Source of the DNA: Enterocloster alcoholdehydrogenati
GTDB taxonomy: Bacteria > Bacillota > Clostridia > Lachnospirales > Lachnospiraceae
Direction of reading: 5' to 3'
Length of the DNA: 64,000 nt
Assembly (NCBI RefSeq): GCF_013282095.1
Contig: NZ_BLTJ01000002.1
Coordinates: forward strand, 1-64,000
Part shown: positions 15,954-24,599 of the stretch, one piece after another
Layout of the letters: each line of letters begins with the position of its first letter
Numbering within the stretch: position 1 is the stretch's first letter
Translations under genes and position numbers: made by a program
The notes under the pieces: generated by a model
The model's input: the letters and a program-made list of their open reading frames with translations, nothing else
Database searches by the model: none
What the model was told of the DNA's origin: nothing

Positions 15954-17273
15954 ATGGAATGGTTTAAAAAGAACAAAAAAGAGACGGAACACGTCCGGGA
16001 AACAGTAAAGGGGCTGAATGATCGTTCCTTTCAGATTCCAGCCAAAGGCGTGGTGATGAAGGTCTATCTGGAAAACTTCAAAAATCTCAATAAATCTTTC
16101 GGATATGATTACTGTGAGGCGCTTCTTGCTCAGATTACAGATTATTTAAACGGTGTATCCGGCAGCAGGGTATTCCGCTATATCGGCGTGGAATTTATGA
16201 TCGTGCTGGAAGGTGCAGGGGAAGGTGCGGCCTGCGATCTGGCTGCTAAAATCTTAGAACGGTTTGAGAGTGTATGGACTGTCGGCGAGTCAGACTGCGT
16301 CTGCTCCGCTCAGATCGGCATCTGCTCCTGCCCCACCTATGCTGAGGATATGGCTTCCCTTTTAAAGAATCTGGATGCGGCCGTAGCTGCCGCCGAAGAA
16401 TGCGGCCCCAACCAGTATGCTGTCTTTGACTCCAAACTTCATGGACAGGCTCTGCGCCGTCAGGCCATTGCCCGCTATCTTCAGACTGCTCTGGAAAAAA
16501 AGGAGATCGAGGTCCGCTACCGCCCCACCTACAGCCTGAAGTCCGGGCGTTTTACCAGAGCCGACTCTTATATGCGCATTTTCATCCAGGGGATCGGCCT
16601 CATTGGCGCAGGGGAATTTATGCCGATCGCTGAGGATTCCGGGCAGATTCGGGCAATCGGCTATTATGCCCTGGAGGATGCAGGCCGTTTTATTGCCCGC
16701 CTTCTTAAAGCCCAAAGGGAGTTTGAGTCTATTTGTATCCCCGTTTCTCCCATTCTTCTGATCCAGGAAGATTTTGTTGACCAGGTGGAGAACGTGATCG
16801 CCCGATATGAAATCCCGGCAGGGAAACTGGCTTTAGAGCTGGATGATACGGCACTCTCTTCGGTCTATTTAAATGTAAATATCACCATGCAGCAGCTGGC
16901 AGATCTTGGGGTGGAGCTGGTGCTTAACCACTTTGGTTCCGGCTGCGCTCCCGTTACAGGCATACTGGATCTGCCCGTAAACACGGTGAAATTAGAGCGT
17001 ATGTTTGTATGGGAATTAGAGACGAATCCTGCTTCTGCCGCCATCGCCGGGGGACTGATCCAAATCGCCAAGGATCTGAATATCCATATCATCGCAGAAG
17101 GCGTAGAAACAGAAAACCAGCTAAACGCCCTAAACAGCTATGGCTGCGAATATCAGCAGGGTTTTTACTATGCTCCCACAATGGACAAGGAGACACTGGT
17201 GAAGGTACTGGGCCATACCCTGGAAGAATCACGGATCACCGTCGAAGAAGAAAAGCGGAAAATGGCGCGTTAA
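15954..17273 (+). CDS. Degenerate GGDEF-EAL domain protein
   Basis: About 439 residues, cytoplasmic, no TM segment. Start at ATG 15954 is set by GGGAGGT at 15941-15947 and the upstream promoter. An N-terminal GGDEF-like domain (about residues 30-155) has the active-site loop changed to YIGVEF. A C-terminal EAL-fold domain (about 165-420) follows. Several catalytic positions are lost: the EAL motif reads ADSYMR (about 202), the metal-binding DDFGTG reads NHFGSG (about 323), and DxxKID reads NTVKLER. Only the late AEGVET (about 380) and QGF motifs are intact. It is therefore probably neither cyclase nor phosphodiesterase, but a possible c-di-GMP receptor or scaffold. It is followed 17 nt later by an NTF2-like gene, likely co-transcribed. 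Confidence 0.85.
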   Translation: MEWFKKNKKETEHVRETVKGLNDRSFQIPAKGVVMKVYLENFKNLNKSFGYDYCEALLAQITDYLNGVSGSRVFRYIGVEFMIVLEGAGEGAACDLAAKILERFESVWTVGESDCVCSAQIGICSCPTYAEDMASLLKNLDAAVAAAEECGPNQYAVFDSKLHGQALRRQAIARYLQTALEKKEIEVRYRPTYSLKSGRFTRADSYMRIFIQGIGLIGAGEFMPIAEDSGQIRAIGYYALEDAGRFIARLLKAQREFESICIPVSPILLIQEDFVDQVENVIARYEIPAGKLALELDDTALSSVYLNVNITMQQLADLGVELVLNHFGSGCAPVTGILDLPVNTVKLERMFVWELETNPASAAIAGGLIQIAKDLNIHIIAEGVETENQLNALNSYGCEYQQGFYYAPTMDKETLVKVLGHTLEESRITVEEEKRKMAR

Positions 17274-17290
17274 GAGAGGACGGGAGGATT

Positions 17291-17710
17291 ATGAACGAGA
17301 GAGAAGAAATTATCCAGTTGTGGTTTGAAATGTGGCTGAAACAGCAGGATCTGGGAATAGACCATATTTTTACAGAGGATGTCATTTACACAGAAAGCTG
17401 GAGTCCGCAATACCGCAGTCGGGAAGCCGTAAAGCACTGGTTTGAGGAATGGAATACCCGGGGCAGAGTGGCTGTCTGGGATATTAAACAATTTTTTCAC
17501 AAGGAAAATCAGACGGTTGCAGAATGGTATTTTAAGAATGAAATGGCTTCGGGAAAAACGGAAGAATTTGACGGTATTTCTCTGGTAGAATGGACAGCTG
17601 AAAATCAGATAAAGTCATTAAAGGAATTTGGCTGCAATCGCAGCCATTACAACCCTTATGAATCTGGCGATACCCCCCGGTTCAGAGATCAACAGGCAAA
17701 TTGGTTTTGA
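17291..17710 (+). CDS. SnoaL/NTF2-like small-fold protein
   Basis: 139-residue protein with an NTF2/SnoaL-like pattern: N-terminal helices (EEIIQLWFEMWLKQQDLG), then VIYTESWSPQYRSREAVKHWFEEWN and a run of beta strands with alternating aromatic residues. The fold serves as a ligand-binding cup or simple enzyme; the substrate is unknown. GGGAGG lies 3-8 nt before the ATG. It sits directly after the degenerate EAL gene and before a convergent terminator, so the two probably form a bicistron. Confidence 0.75.
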   Translation: MNEREEIIQLWFEMWLKQQDLGIDHIFTEDVIYTESWSPQYRSREAVKHWFEEWNTRGRVAVWDIKQFFHKENQTVAEWYFKNEMASGKTEEFDGISLVEWTAENQIKSLKEFGCNRSHYNPYESGDTPRFRDQQANWF

Positions 17711-17717
17711 ATGGACG

Positions 17718-17759
17718 GGAACCTGAAAGTCTCCTCCCAGCGGGAGGTTTTCAGGTTCC
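17718..17759. terminator. Convergent hairpin between NTF2-like and phosphodiesterase genes
   Basis: Long stem GGAACCTGAAA..CTCCTCCC with GGGAGG..TTTCAGGTTCC. One arm includes the last codons and stop of the converging phosphodiesterase gene. U-tracts are weak on both strands. Confidence 0.65.
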
Positions 17760-18494
17760 TGCTCTTAATTTTGCCAGGATCTGATGGGCGTCTGCTGTTT
17801 CCATGACACCACACAGATCGTAGATCTTTCCCGCAAGTTCCGGATCATCTCCCGTATTTTTAACCACCCAGGCCCTGGAAACGTCGGCCTGATAAAGACG
17901 CAGGATCTTTGCTGTCAGGAAAAGGATCTCCTTGTCCTTCTTCTCCTGTATATGTCGTTTCTGCTGGCGCTCGTACCGGCTTCTTTTCAGCTTTTCCCGT
18001 TTCGCAATGGCATCTTCCGGTGTGCCGTAGCCTTTTTCCAGCCAGATGGTTTCCAGCGTATAGGCCCCGTCCTCTATGGTGATCACAGCCATTGAAAGCG
18101 GCAGCGTGCCGCGCTTGTAGCCGCAGCTTCCGGGATTCAGCCAAAGCCGTCCGTTTATCTCCTGCTGCTGATACATATGGGAATGGCCGAAAATTACCAC
18201 CTGAACGTCTCCCAGACTGCCCGGAATATTCGTTCTTTCATGGGCCATAATGAATTTCACGCCGCCGATTTCAAAGCGCTTAATTCCCGGAAGGCCTCCA
18301 GACCATCCCCTGTCATTGTTTCCTCTTACCGCAAAAAGAGGCTGGCCTACCTCCAGCTTATGATAGAGCATCTGTGTATCAAAATCTCCGGCGTGTATAA
18401 TCACGTCGCAGGTCTCCAGGATCCTCTCCACCTCCGGCCTCAAAACGCCGTGTGTATCCGCTATAACAGCTGCCCGTATCGGTTCCCGTCCCAT
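17751..18494 (-). CDS. YfcE/MJ0936-type metallophosphoesterase with C-terminal extension
   Basis: 247 residues. Calcineurin-like phosphoesterase of the YfcE/MJ0936 family. All metal motifs are present: DTH (residues 13-15), GDF (about 37), GNNDR (about 58-62), GHSHMYQ (about 104), with a conserved LNPGSCGYKRG strand. The catalytic domain fills the first ~160 residues. The remaining ~85 form a basic, helical extension (KREKLKRSRYERQQKRH...) not typical of YfcE. The natural substrate is unknown; family members hydrolyse phosphodiesters. AGGAGGG precedes the ATG. It is divergent from the wall-binding protein gene. Confidence 0.88.
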   Translation of the reverse strand: MGREPIRAAVIADTHGVLRPEVERILETCDVIIHAGDFDTQMLYHKLEVGQPLFAVRGNNDRGWSGGLPGIKRFEIGGVKFIMAHERTNIPGSLGDVQVVIFGHSHMYQQQEINGRLWLNPGSCGYKRGTLPLSMAVITIEDGAYTLETIWLEKGYGTPEDAIAKREKLKRSRYERQQKRHIQEKKDKEILFLTAKILRLYQADVSRAWVVKNTGDDPELAGKIYDLCGVMETADAHQILAKLRAGT

Positions 18495-18750
18495 TGATTG
18501 CCCTCCTAAATATCAACCCCACTGCCCTGTTTTCAGGGAAATATCCGGTTATTTTCATCCGGTTTACTGTTTTTTTCTGCACAGCAGCGGTCAGAGGTGC
18601 CTATCTTTTCCTTCACTGCCGGCAGCGATTTATAATTATAAGGAATAATTTATGTTTTTTCAATAGAATCTGCGGGGAATTTGCAGACCCTATAAGCGCG
18701 TGCACCCTTTGGACAAAAACCGGTATTTTCTGACGATTTTGTGAACTTTA
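18495..18750. other. Intergenic region without a gene
   Basis: Divergent spacer between the phosphodiesterase and the cell-wall-binding protein genes. No ORF with an SD or family match and no clear riboswitch. Its right end leads into the promoter at 18751-18779. Confidence 0.6.
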
Positions 18751-18779
18751 TTGTACGAAGCCATTTGATGTGCTACAAT
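18751..18779 (+). promoter_or_regulatory. Promoter of the cell-wall-binding repeat protein
   Basis: -35 TTGTAC (18751-18756), 17-bp spacer, extended TGC plus -10 TACAAT (18774-18779). The leader is about 40 nt. Confidence 0.75.
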
Positions 18780-18824
18780 GCAGTTATTATACTTTGAAAA
18801 ATACCAAAAGGAGAACCTTTGACC

Positions 18825-20294
18825 ATGAAAAAATACAACCGACTTCTTCCTGCCCTTGGAGCTGCCCTGCTTTTCACTCTTGGCTCTGCTTTCTCTGCCC
18901 AGGCCGCCGATATCGGCTGGGTCAGCGAGGACGGCGTCTGGCGTTATAAAGACTCTTCCGGAAATTATGTAACCAACGCATGGAAAGCCTCAGGAGACTC
19001 CCTGTTCTATCTGGGAAGCGACGGAAAGATGGCGGTGAGCCAGTGGATCGATGATGAATCCTATGTAAATGAAAACGGAGCCATGGTGAAAAATTCCTGG
19101 ATCCATGTGACGGAAACCGGCGGGCAGAAGCCAGCGGGCTGGTATTATGTGGACTCAAAGGGAAAGCTGGAAAAAGACGGATGGGAGACCCTTGGGAATT
19201 ATAAGTATTCCTTTGACAGCGAAGGAAAAATGCGGACCGGATGGTTTTTTGACGGCGACGATATCTACTACCTGGGCGGCGAGGATCAGGGCTATGCAAA
19301 AACCGGCTGGCAGTGCCTTGATTTCGACGAGGAGGATAAGCCGGAGGACGGCGATATCTCTGAATCCCGCTCTTCTGCTTCGGATTCTTCCAAGTGGTTC
19401 TATTTTCAGTCCAACGGGAAGGCAAAGCGGGCCAAGGACAAAACCTATGCAGCCGAGACCATCAATGATAAAAAATACTATTTTGACGAGGACGGCGTGA
19501 TGATGACCGGATGGATCGCCGTGGAGGAGGAAGCGGAAGCCGGCGATACCACAGGCATCAGCCGTTTTGTGTACCTTGGCGGCGATAATGACGGAACCAT
19601 GGCCAGAGACACCTGGCTGGAACTGACCGACCACCCGGCAAGCTCGGAGGACAAGGACGCTATCACCGAGGGAGACAGCGATGAGATGCCTGAGGACGGC
19701 GATTCTAACTGGTACTACTTTGAAAGCGACGGCACCCCCGCCTATTTAAATGCCAAGGCCTCCACCATGAGCCGCGCCACTGCAAAGATCGGCGGAAACT
19801 CCTATTTCTTTAATCCCTATGGCGTACGTCAGACGGGTATGATCCGTATTGTAAATGCTTCCGGCGAAGAGATGGTCGGATACTTCGGAACCAGTGATTC
19901 AGACGGGAAAATGGTCACTGGCAAGAAGTCAGGCTTAAGCGTGGACGGCGATACGGGTACCTACTATTTCTCTGATTCCGGTTCCGACAAAGGCGCCGGC
20001 CTAAGCGGCACAAAGGACGGCTATCTCTATTATCAGGGACGTCTGGTAGAGGCGGAGGACGGCTCTGACTTTCAGGTATTTGAGGTAAAAAACAAGCTGT
20101 ACCTTGTCAATGAATCGGGAAAGGTTCAGACGGACAGCAAGAACTATAAGGTAGACGGAAACTATATGTATAAGATTTCCGGAGGCACCATTTACTATAT
20201 TGATGACGATAAAAATGTAGAAGGCAAGGTAGAAGCATCTGATGCCTCTACCCTGCCGGAAGTGATCTTTGATAAGGAATATGTTTTAAACTAA
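18825..20294 (+). CDS. Secreted cell-wall-binding repeat protein (choline-binding-type repeats)
   Basis: About 489 residues. Signal peptide KKYNRLLPALGAALLFTLGS with likely cleavage after AQA. The rest is a run of ~20-residue repeats of the CW_binding/choline-binding type (W-x-Y-x-D-x-x-G, G-K-x-x-x-G-W) with acidic Ser/Asp/Glu inserts, for example at about residues 170-190 and 275-300. No catalytic domain is visible, so it is probably a wall-associated surface or structural protein whose repeats bind teichoic-acid choline or glycans. ATG 18825 is preferred; TTG 18819 is possible because AGGAG (18809-18813) is nearer to it. The composition is rich in Asp, Gly, Ser and Tyr. Confidence 0.9.
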   Translation: MKKYNRLLPALGAALLFTLGSAFSAQAADIGWVSEDGVWRYKDSSGNYVTNAWKASGDSLFYLGSDGKMAVSQWIDDESYVNENGAMVKNSWIHVTETGGQKPAGWYYVDSKGKLEKDGWETLGNYKYSFDSEGKMRTGWFFDGDDIYYLGGEDQGYAKTGWQCLDFDEEDKPEDGDISESRSSASDSSKWFYFQSNGKAKRAKDKTYAAETINDKKYYFDEDGVMMTGWIAVEEEAEAGDTTGISRFVYLGGDNDGTMARDTWLELTDHPASSEDKDAITEGDSDEMPEDGDSNWYYFESDGTPAYLNAKASTMSRATAKIGGNSYFFNPYGVRQTGMIRIVNASGEEMVGYFGTSDSDGKMVTGKKSGLSVDGDTGTYYFSDSGSDKGAGLSGTKDGYLYYQGRLVEAEDGSDFQVFEVKNKLYLVNESGKVQTDSKNYKVDGNYMYKISGGTIYYIDDDKNVEGKVEASDASTLPEVIFDKEYVLN

Positions 20295-20360
20295 TATTCT
20301 AAAGATCTCATACCGATATACGTTCCGGCCGGCGGTTCCCCAGGAGCGCTTCATGGAGGA

Positions 20361-20984
20361 TCACCCCTCTAAAAGCCACTTTGTAAGCTCCCTGCAGGGG
20401 CCGCCCGGCCGGCTTTCAAATACATCTACAAAATTTAATGCAGCTCCCCGTTCCTTAAAGGCAGGGTATAAAAATCCAAATTCAGGCGTACCCGGTTCGT
20501 ATTCTCCGATCAGGCTGCTTACGGTGCAGATCAGATATTCGTATACCTCATCTGAGCCTTCCAGCCATTCCTTATCTGATCCTTTTACGGGAACGTCATA
20601 ACGGCCGTGAAACAGAAAGCAGGACCAGGGACGGCCCGGCCGGTATTTCTCTCCGATCAATTCATAAAAAAGATCTGTAAAAGCGTCATTTTTCATTCCA
20701 CATTCCTTGATGGCGGTCAAAAGCTGCCACAGACCTCCAGGCCGCCTGGCCTGATCCGTCAGCCGATATTCCTTTAGCTGAGTATTGGTATCTGAAAAAA
20801 GAACGGTCTTGGCCAGGGCAAGATTTTTTGCCCGATCTGCCTGGGACAGCTTTAAAAAATTTGTGTTAAACGTACCGTCTGCATAGCTTTCCTCATCAAA
20901 ATAGGCCCCGGCAATCCGTCCGACGGAAGAACGTGCGGGTGTCAGCCTCCTGGTCAGTTCAAGCATATCGTCTCTGTTTATCAT
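20361..20984 (-). CDS. DUF4317-like protein of unknown function
   Basis: 207-residue cytoplasmic protein. The N-terminal pattern MINRDDMLELTRRLTPARSSVGRIAG followed by a FLKLSQADRAKNLALAKTVLF helix resembles the DUF4317 family found in Clostridia. If so, this copy is shorter than the members I recall and could be a truncated or minimal form. GAGGGAGACAAAT precedes the ATG. No partner gene is evident: it lies between the wall-binding protein and purC, both on the opposite strand. Function unknown. Confidence 0.65.
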   Translation of the reverse strand: MINRDDMLELTRRLTPARSSVGRIAGAYFDEESYADGTFNTNFLKLSQADRAKNLALAKTVLFSDTNTQLKEYRLTDQARRPGGLWQLLTAIKECGMKNDAFTDLFYELIGEKYRPGRPWSCFLFHGRYDVPVKGSDKEWLEGSDEVYEYLICTVSSLIGEYEPGTPEFGFLYPAFKERGAALNFVDVFESRPGGPCRELTKWLLEG

Positions 20985-21211
20985 ATTTGTCTCCCTCTCT
21001 TACCGTTTCTTCTGAACGTTTTCGCTGATAGTTTAACGCGTATTGGCCCTAATAGCAATCCTCGTTTTCAGCTGGAGCCAGGAATACGCCTCTTCAGAAA
21101 CAGTGGAAAGAAAAAATGCTGTCTATATTTGTATTTTTTTTTGTTTTATTGTGCAAAAAAGAGAACCTGTCATTTTTTACTCCTGTAATGGAATAAAATT
21201 CAATCTGGGTA
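20985..21211. other. Intergenic region without a gene
   Basis: Spacer between the divergent DUF4317-like gene and purC, strongly A/T-rich after about 21120. No purine riboswitch core or terminator was recognised. Confidence 0.55.
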
Positions 21212-21241
21212 TTGATTTTTAGGTTTCATTTCGTTTATGCT
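21212..21241 (+). promoter_or_regulatory. Possible purC promoter
   Basis: -35 TTGATT (21212-21217), 18-bp spacer, -10 TATGCT (21236-21241). Reasonable position, moderate match. Confidence 0.4.
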
Positions 21242-21286
21242 TAGAAAGAAGCATTACACATACAATATGATAGCGAGGTATATGAC

Positions 21287-22150
21287 ATGAAACCGTTCAA
21301 AGAAGGAAAAGTTCGTGAGATCTATGACAATGGTGACAGCCTGATCATGGTTGCTACTGACCGCATCAGCTGCTTTGACGTGATCCTGCACAACATCGTG
21401 TCAGGGAAGGGTTCTGTACTGACTCAGATGTCCAAATTCTGGTTTGACTTTACAAAGGATATCCTTCCCAACCACATGATATCTGTGGATGTAAAGGATA
21501 TGCCTGAGTTTTTCCAGAAGCCTGAATTTGAAGGAAAGAGCATGATGTGCAAAAAGCTTACCATGATCCCTGTAGAGTGCATTGTAAGAGGCTATATTAC
21601 AGGCAGCGGCTGGAAGAGCTATCAGGAGAACGGCACCGTATGCGGCATCCGGCTTCCCGAAGGCTTAAAGGAGTCTGAAAAGCTTCCTGAGCCTATCTAT
21701 ACCCCTTCTACCAAGGCTGAGATCGGTGATCATGATGAAAATATCTCCTTTGAGCAGAGTATTTCCCATCTGGAGAAGTATTTCCCAGGAAAAGGGGAGC
21801 ACTACGCAACCCTGATCCGCGATTATACACTTGCTCTTTATAAGAAATGTGCAGACTACGCTTTAAGCCGCGGCATCATTATCGCTGACACTAAGTTTGA
21901 GTTTGGTCTTGACGAAGAAGGCAATGTAGTGTTAGGAGACGAGATGCTCACTCCCGACAGTTCCCGTTTCTGGCCTGCAGACGGCTACGAGGCAGGTCAT
22001 TCCCAGCCATCCTTTGATAAGCAGTTTGCAAGAGACTGGCTTACCTCCCATCCGGGCAATGACTGGACGCTGCCTGAGGAAATTGTCAAAAAAACCATTG
22101 ACAAGTATCTTCAGAGCTATGAAATGCTGACTGGCAAAACGCTTAAGTAA
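21287..22150 (+). CDS. purC: Phosphoribosylaminoimidazole-succinocarboxamide synthase
   Basis: 287-residue SAICAR synthetase, joining CAIR and aspartate with ATP in purine synthesis. Motifs: EGKVREIYD (residues 5-13), the TDRISCFDV segment (about 25), CIVRGYITGSGWKSY (about 98), STKAEIGDHDENI (about 145), and GIIIADTKFEFG (about 203). The length and insertions fit the longer, yeast-like PurC type. It stands alone here, about 30 kb from the other purine genes (51.4-53.4 kb), on its own promoter. The product SAICAR leads to AICAR, the substrate of the purH product and, as ZMP/ZTP, the ligand of the riboswitch at 53.4 kb. Confidence 0.97.
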   Translation: MKPFKEGKVREIYDNGDSLIMVATDRISCFDVILHNIVSGKGSVLTQMSKFWFDFTKDILPNHMISVDVKDMPEFFQKPEFEGKSMMCKKLTMIPVECIVRGYITGSGWKSYQENGTVCGIRLPEGLKESEKLPEPIYTPSTKAEIGDHDENISFEQSISHLEKYFPGKGEHYATLIRDYTLALYKKCADYALSRGIIIADTKFEFGLDEEGNVVLGDEMLTPDSSRFWPADGYEAGHSQPSFDKQFARDWLTSHPGNDWTLPEEIVKKTIDKYLQSYEMLTGKTLK

Positions 22151-22190
22151 CGGTTTTTGATCCGCTGGCAGCAACGTGAATATACAGGAA

Positions 22191-22235
22191 GCAGGCGCTT
22201 TCCAGATCCGATTCATCCGGCTGGAAGGCGCCTGC
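22191..22235. terminator. Convergent terminator, purC / oleate hydratase
   Basis: 15-bp stem (22191-22205 with 22221-22235, one G-T pair) between the converging purC and oleate hydratase genes. The T-run after it is short. Confidence 0.65.
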
Positions 22236-22249
22236 TTGCATCTTAGCAG

Positions 22250-24301
22250 CTACATAAGCCCATATTCCCTTAAAAGCACTCCAAGCTCCGTAGGTTCGAT
22301 CTTCTTTAACAGCAGCTTTTTAAGCATTTCAAAAGGCATGGGCAGCTTTTGGGCCAGCGGCGATTTTCCGTCCATCAGCTTTACAGAAGCCTCTAACAGC
22401 GCGCGGATATCGTACACGCTGCCCCATACTTCCGGCACTCCCCGATCTACGCTGCAAAGGCCGTAGACGGCTTCCATGGCAGTGCGGACCGAATATTCTG
22501 TGGTAAAAACCGTATCTCTGGGTGTCTGGGCAAACTGACCTAAAAAAGCTGTATTTACACTCCCATCAGGAATTACATCCGGCCGGTCCCCGTCCCGTCT
22601 CGGCATGAAAAAGGCCGTGATATATGGCATCATAGCAGGAACACAGTTTGCTCCATGATCTGCCAGCCATGGGATTTCCTCTGCCGGCACGCCCAGATGG
22701 TACAGCCATTCGGATGTGATCTCCTTACCGGTGCACTCTCTCATGGGTTTTCGGACAAAATCCCCCAGCGCATCCGGGAAAAGCCCATAGAGCCAGATAC
22801 ACACCTCCTCCTTCTTCTGCTCCTTAAACTGTCCCTGACGGTTGATGGTCCAGCTTAACAGCCAGCCGGAATCCATACAGCTGACGATCCCGCCTGTAAC
22901 CACCTTACCGGAATGAGGATCTCTTTTGCAGATTTTTTTTACATATGAAAGAATCCGCTCGTCGGAGGTAGTAATAGTGGCGGATTCCCAGCAGGTCTTA
23001 GACGGCTCCGAACAGAATTTTTCCGGGCGGCCAAAGGAAGGATCCTGCGCCGCGATATTCTTCCAAAGATTCCAGCATATTCCGCTTTTTGTCTGGTTCA
23101 TTTCCTTTGGCGCATGATCCTGATCCCCGTAAACCGTACCCTCAGTGCAGCTTCCATTTGTAATGAAAACAAGATCCTTTTCTGTCATGGGAAGTTCTGC
23201 CCGGCCTCCGTTTATGATACAGTCAATGGATCTGGCGGTCTTTTTTCCATTCTGTATTTCAAACCGCACGTTGGTCACTGTGACGCCGAAGCGAAACTCC
23301 ACTCCCGCATCCTCCAGATAGCGTTTCATGGGCAGGATGAGGGACTCGTACTGATTATAGCGGGTAAATTTAAGCGCCGAAAAATCAGGCAGGCCGCCGA
23401 TATGGTGGATAAAGCGACGCAGATACAGTTTCATTTCCAGGGCGCTGTGCCAGTTTTCAAAGGCAAACATCGTGCGCCAGTAGAGCCAGAACGCCGAGTC
23501 AAATACTTCTTTGTCAAATACATCCTCAATGGTCTTATCAAACAGATCCTCATCTCTTGTGAAAAAAAGCTTCATGATCTGGCGGCTTCCTTTTTCGCTT
23601 AAGCCGAACCGCCTGTCAGCACAGGCCGCCTGCCCCCGGTTCTTCGTGGCGCGGCAAAGGGAATAGTTGGGATCCTCTTTGTTCAGCCAGTAAAATTCAT
23701 CCAGCACAGAAGCTCCCGGCGTATCAAGGGAGGGTATCGATCGGAACAGATCCCAAAGACATTCAAAATGATCCTCCATCTCGCGGCCGCCGCGCATGAT
23801 ATAGCCTCTTGTGGGATCCATTATCCCGTCACAGGCGCCTCCGGTAAGGTCGGAAGCTTCCAGGATATGGATCCGTTCTCCTGCCATCCCCGCATCCCGG
23901 ATCAGGAAGCAGGCCGCCGCCAAGGAGGCCAGACCGCCGCCGATCAGCCATGCCGACCTTTCATCGATCCCCTCCGGCTTTTTCGGCCGAGCGAACGCCT
24001 CGTAATTTCCCTTTGAATAATAAAAGCGCTGTTCCCCCTGGCTGAGTGTTTTCTGCTTCTGAGGCGTGCTCTTTTTCTGTCCCCGTTTTTTTTGGGCCAT
24101 CATAACCGCCGCACCGGCACCGGCGGCCATCATTCCCATGGCACCGGCCATCCACATATTTGCCCTTTCAGGCCTCATAGCCCGATGCTTCATCCGGGAG
24201 GATGCAGCCATTTTCTTTATCCCACGGGCCATCGCTGTATGCTTCATGTTGGGAACCACTGCCATCCCCTTTATTTTGGGCGACATCACCATACGTTTCA
24301 T
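22250..24301 (-). CDS. Oleate hydratase (MCRA family) with Met-rich membrane-anchor extension
   Basis: FAD-dependent fatty-acid double-bond hydratase (myosin cross-reactive antigen family), converting oleate or linoleate to 10-hydroxy fatty acids. The usual N-terminus (YYSKGNYEAFARPKKPEG) appears only at about residue 92. It is followed by the dinucleotide motif GGGLASLAAACFL and the substrate/cofactor loop GGREMEDHFECLWDL with the catalytic-type Glu. The first ~90 residues are extra: basic, Met-rich (repeated MKH, MARG, KKM) and containing a hydrophobic stretch WMAGAMGMMAAGAGAAVMM flanked by KK/KR, probably a TM anchor. The start at ATG 24301 follows AAAGGCGGG with 8-nt spacing; an in-frame ATG at 24346 has no SD. 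Total about 683 residues against about 590 usual. Confidence 0.92.
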   Translation of the reverse strand: MKRMVMSPKIKGMAVVPNMKHTAMARGIKKMAASSRMKHRAMRPERANMWMAGAMGMMAAGAGAAVMMAQKKRGQKKSTPQKQKTLSQGEQRFYYSKGNYEAFARPKKPEGIDERSAWLIGGGLASLAAACFLIRDAGMAGERIHILEASDLTGGACDGIMDPTRGYIMRGGREMEDHFECLWDLFRSIPSLDTPGASVLDEFYWLNKEDPNYSLCRATKNRGQAACADRRFGLSEKGSRQIMKLFFTRDEDLFDKTIEDVFDKEVFDSAFWLYWRTMFAFENWHSALEMKLYLRRFIHHIGGLPDFSALKFTRYNQYESLILPMKRYLEDAGVEFRFGVTVTNVRFEIQNGKKTARSIDCIINGGRAELPMTEKDLVFITNGSCTEGTVYGDQDHAPKEMNQTKSGICWNLWKNIAAQDPSFGRPEKFCSEPSKTCWESATITTSDERILSYVKKICKRDPHSGKVVTGGIVSCMDSGWLLSWTINRQGQFKEQKKEEVCIWLYGLFPDALGDFVRKPMRECTGKEITSEWLYHLGVPAEEIPWLADHGANCVPAMMPYITAFFMPRRDGDRPDVIPDGSVNTAFLGQFAQTPRDTVFTTEYSVRTAMEAVYGLCSVDRGVPEVWGSVYDIRALLEASVKLMDGKSPLAQKLPMPFEMLKKLLLKKIEPTELGVLLREYGLM

Positions 24302-24466
24302 CAAAAAATCCCGCCTTTCGTCTTTTTGGGAGTATCTGGAAAGCACGCCCTCAGGCGCGGATTCCAGACCTGATAATAGTCTGTGCCGGAATCCATTCTT
24401 TTAAACGATAAAGTATTTCAGAAAAACTATCCTGTAAGCCGTCATTTATTTATCAAGTTTATGTGG

Positions 24467-24472
24467 TATAAT
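24467..24472 (+). promoter_or_regulatory. -10 element upstream of the SPL-like radical SAM gene
   Basis: Perfect TATAAT at 24467-24472 with a TG two bases upstream (TGTGGTATAAT). No good -35. It predicts a leader of about 120 nt. Confidence 0.5.
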
Positions 24473-24488
24473 GCAGTTTATAGGGAGA

Positions 24489-24529
24489 CTGCCACAGAGC
24501 AGCTTATTTGAACCATGCTAACCTGGCAG
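24489..24529 (+). promoter_or_regulatory. Hairpin in the leader of the SPL-like gene
   Basis: CTGCCA (24489-24494) pairs with TGGCAG (24524-24529), with an inner AGCA/TGCT pair. It is followed by AAAAAGGC, not a U-tract, so it is not a terminator. No known riboswitch class was matched. Confidence 0.4.
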
Positions 24530-24599
24530 AAAAAGGCAACTCCAAAGCCATTTTTCGCGATTCGGTAAAATAAAAGCAATTTTGAACGAGGATAAAGTT

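Noticed and set aside
17009-17290. N-terminal extension of the NTF2-like protein
   Set aside because: The upstream frame overlaps the EAL gene end in another frame; an SD and ATG at 17291 give a complete fold.
18819-20294. CRISPR-like or DNA tandem repeat in the wall-binding protein gene
   Set aside because: Repetition is at protein level (aromatic/Gly wall-binding repeats) with diverged DNA and irregular spacing.
20985-21286. Guanine/adenine riboswitch before purC
   Set aside because: None of the conserved junction sequences of the purine riboswitch is present, and the predicted leader is only about 40 nt.
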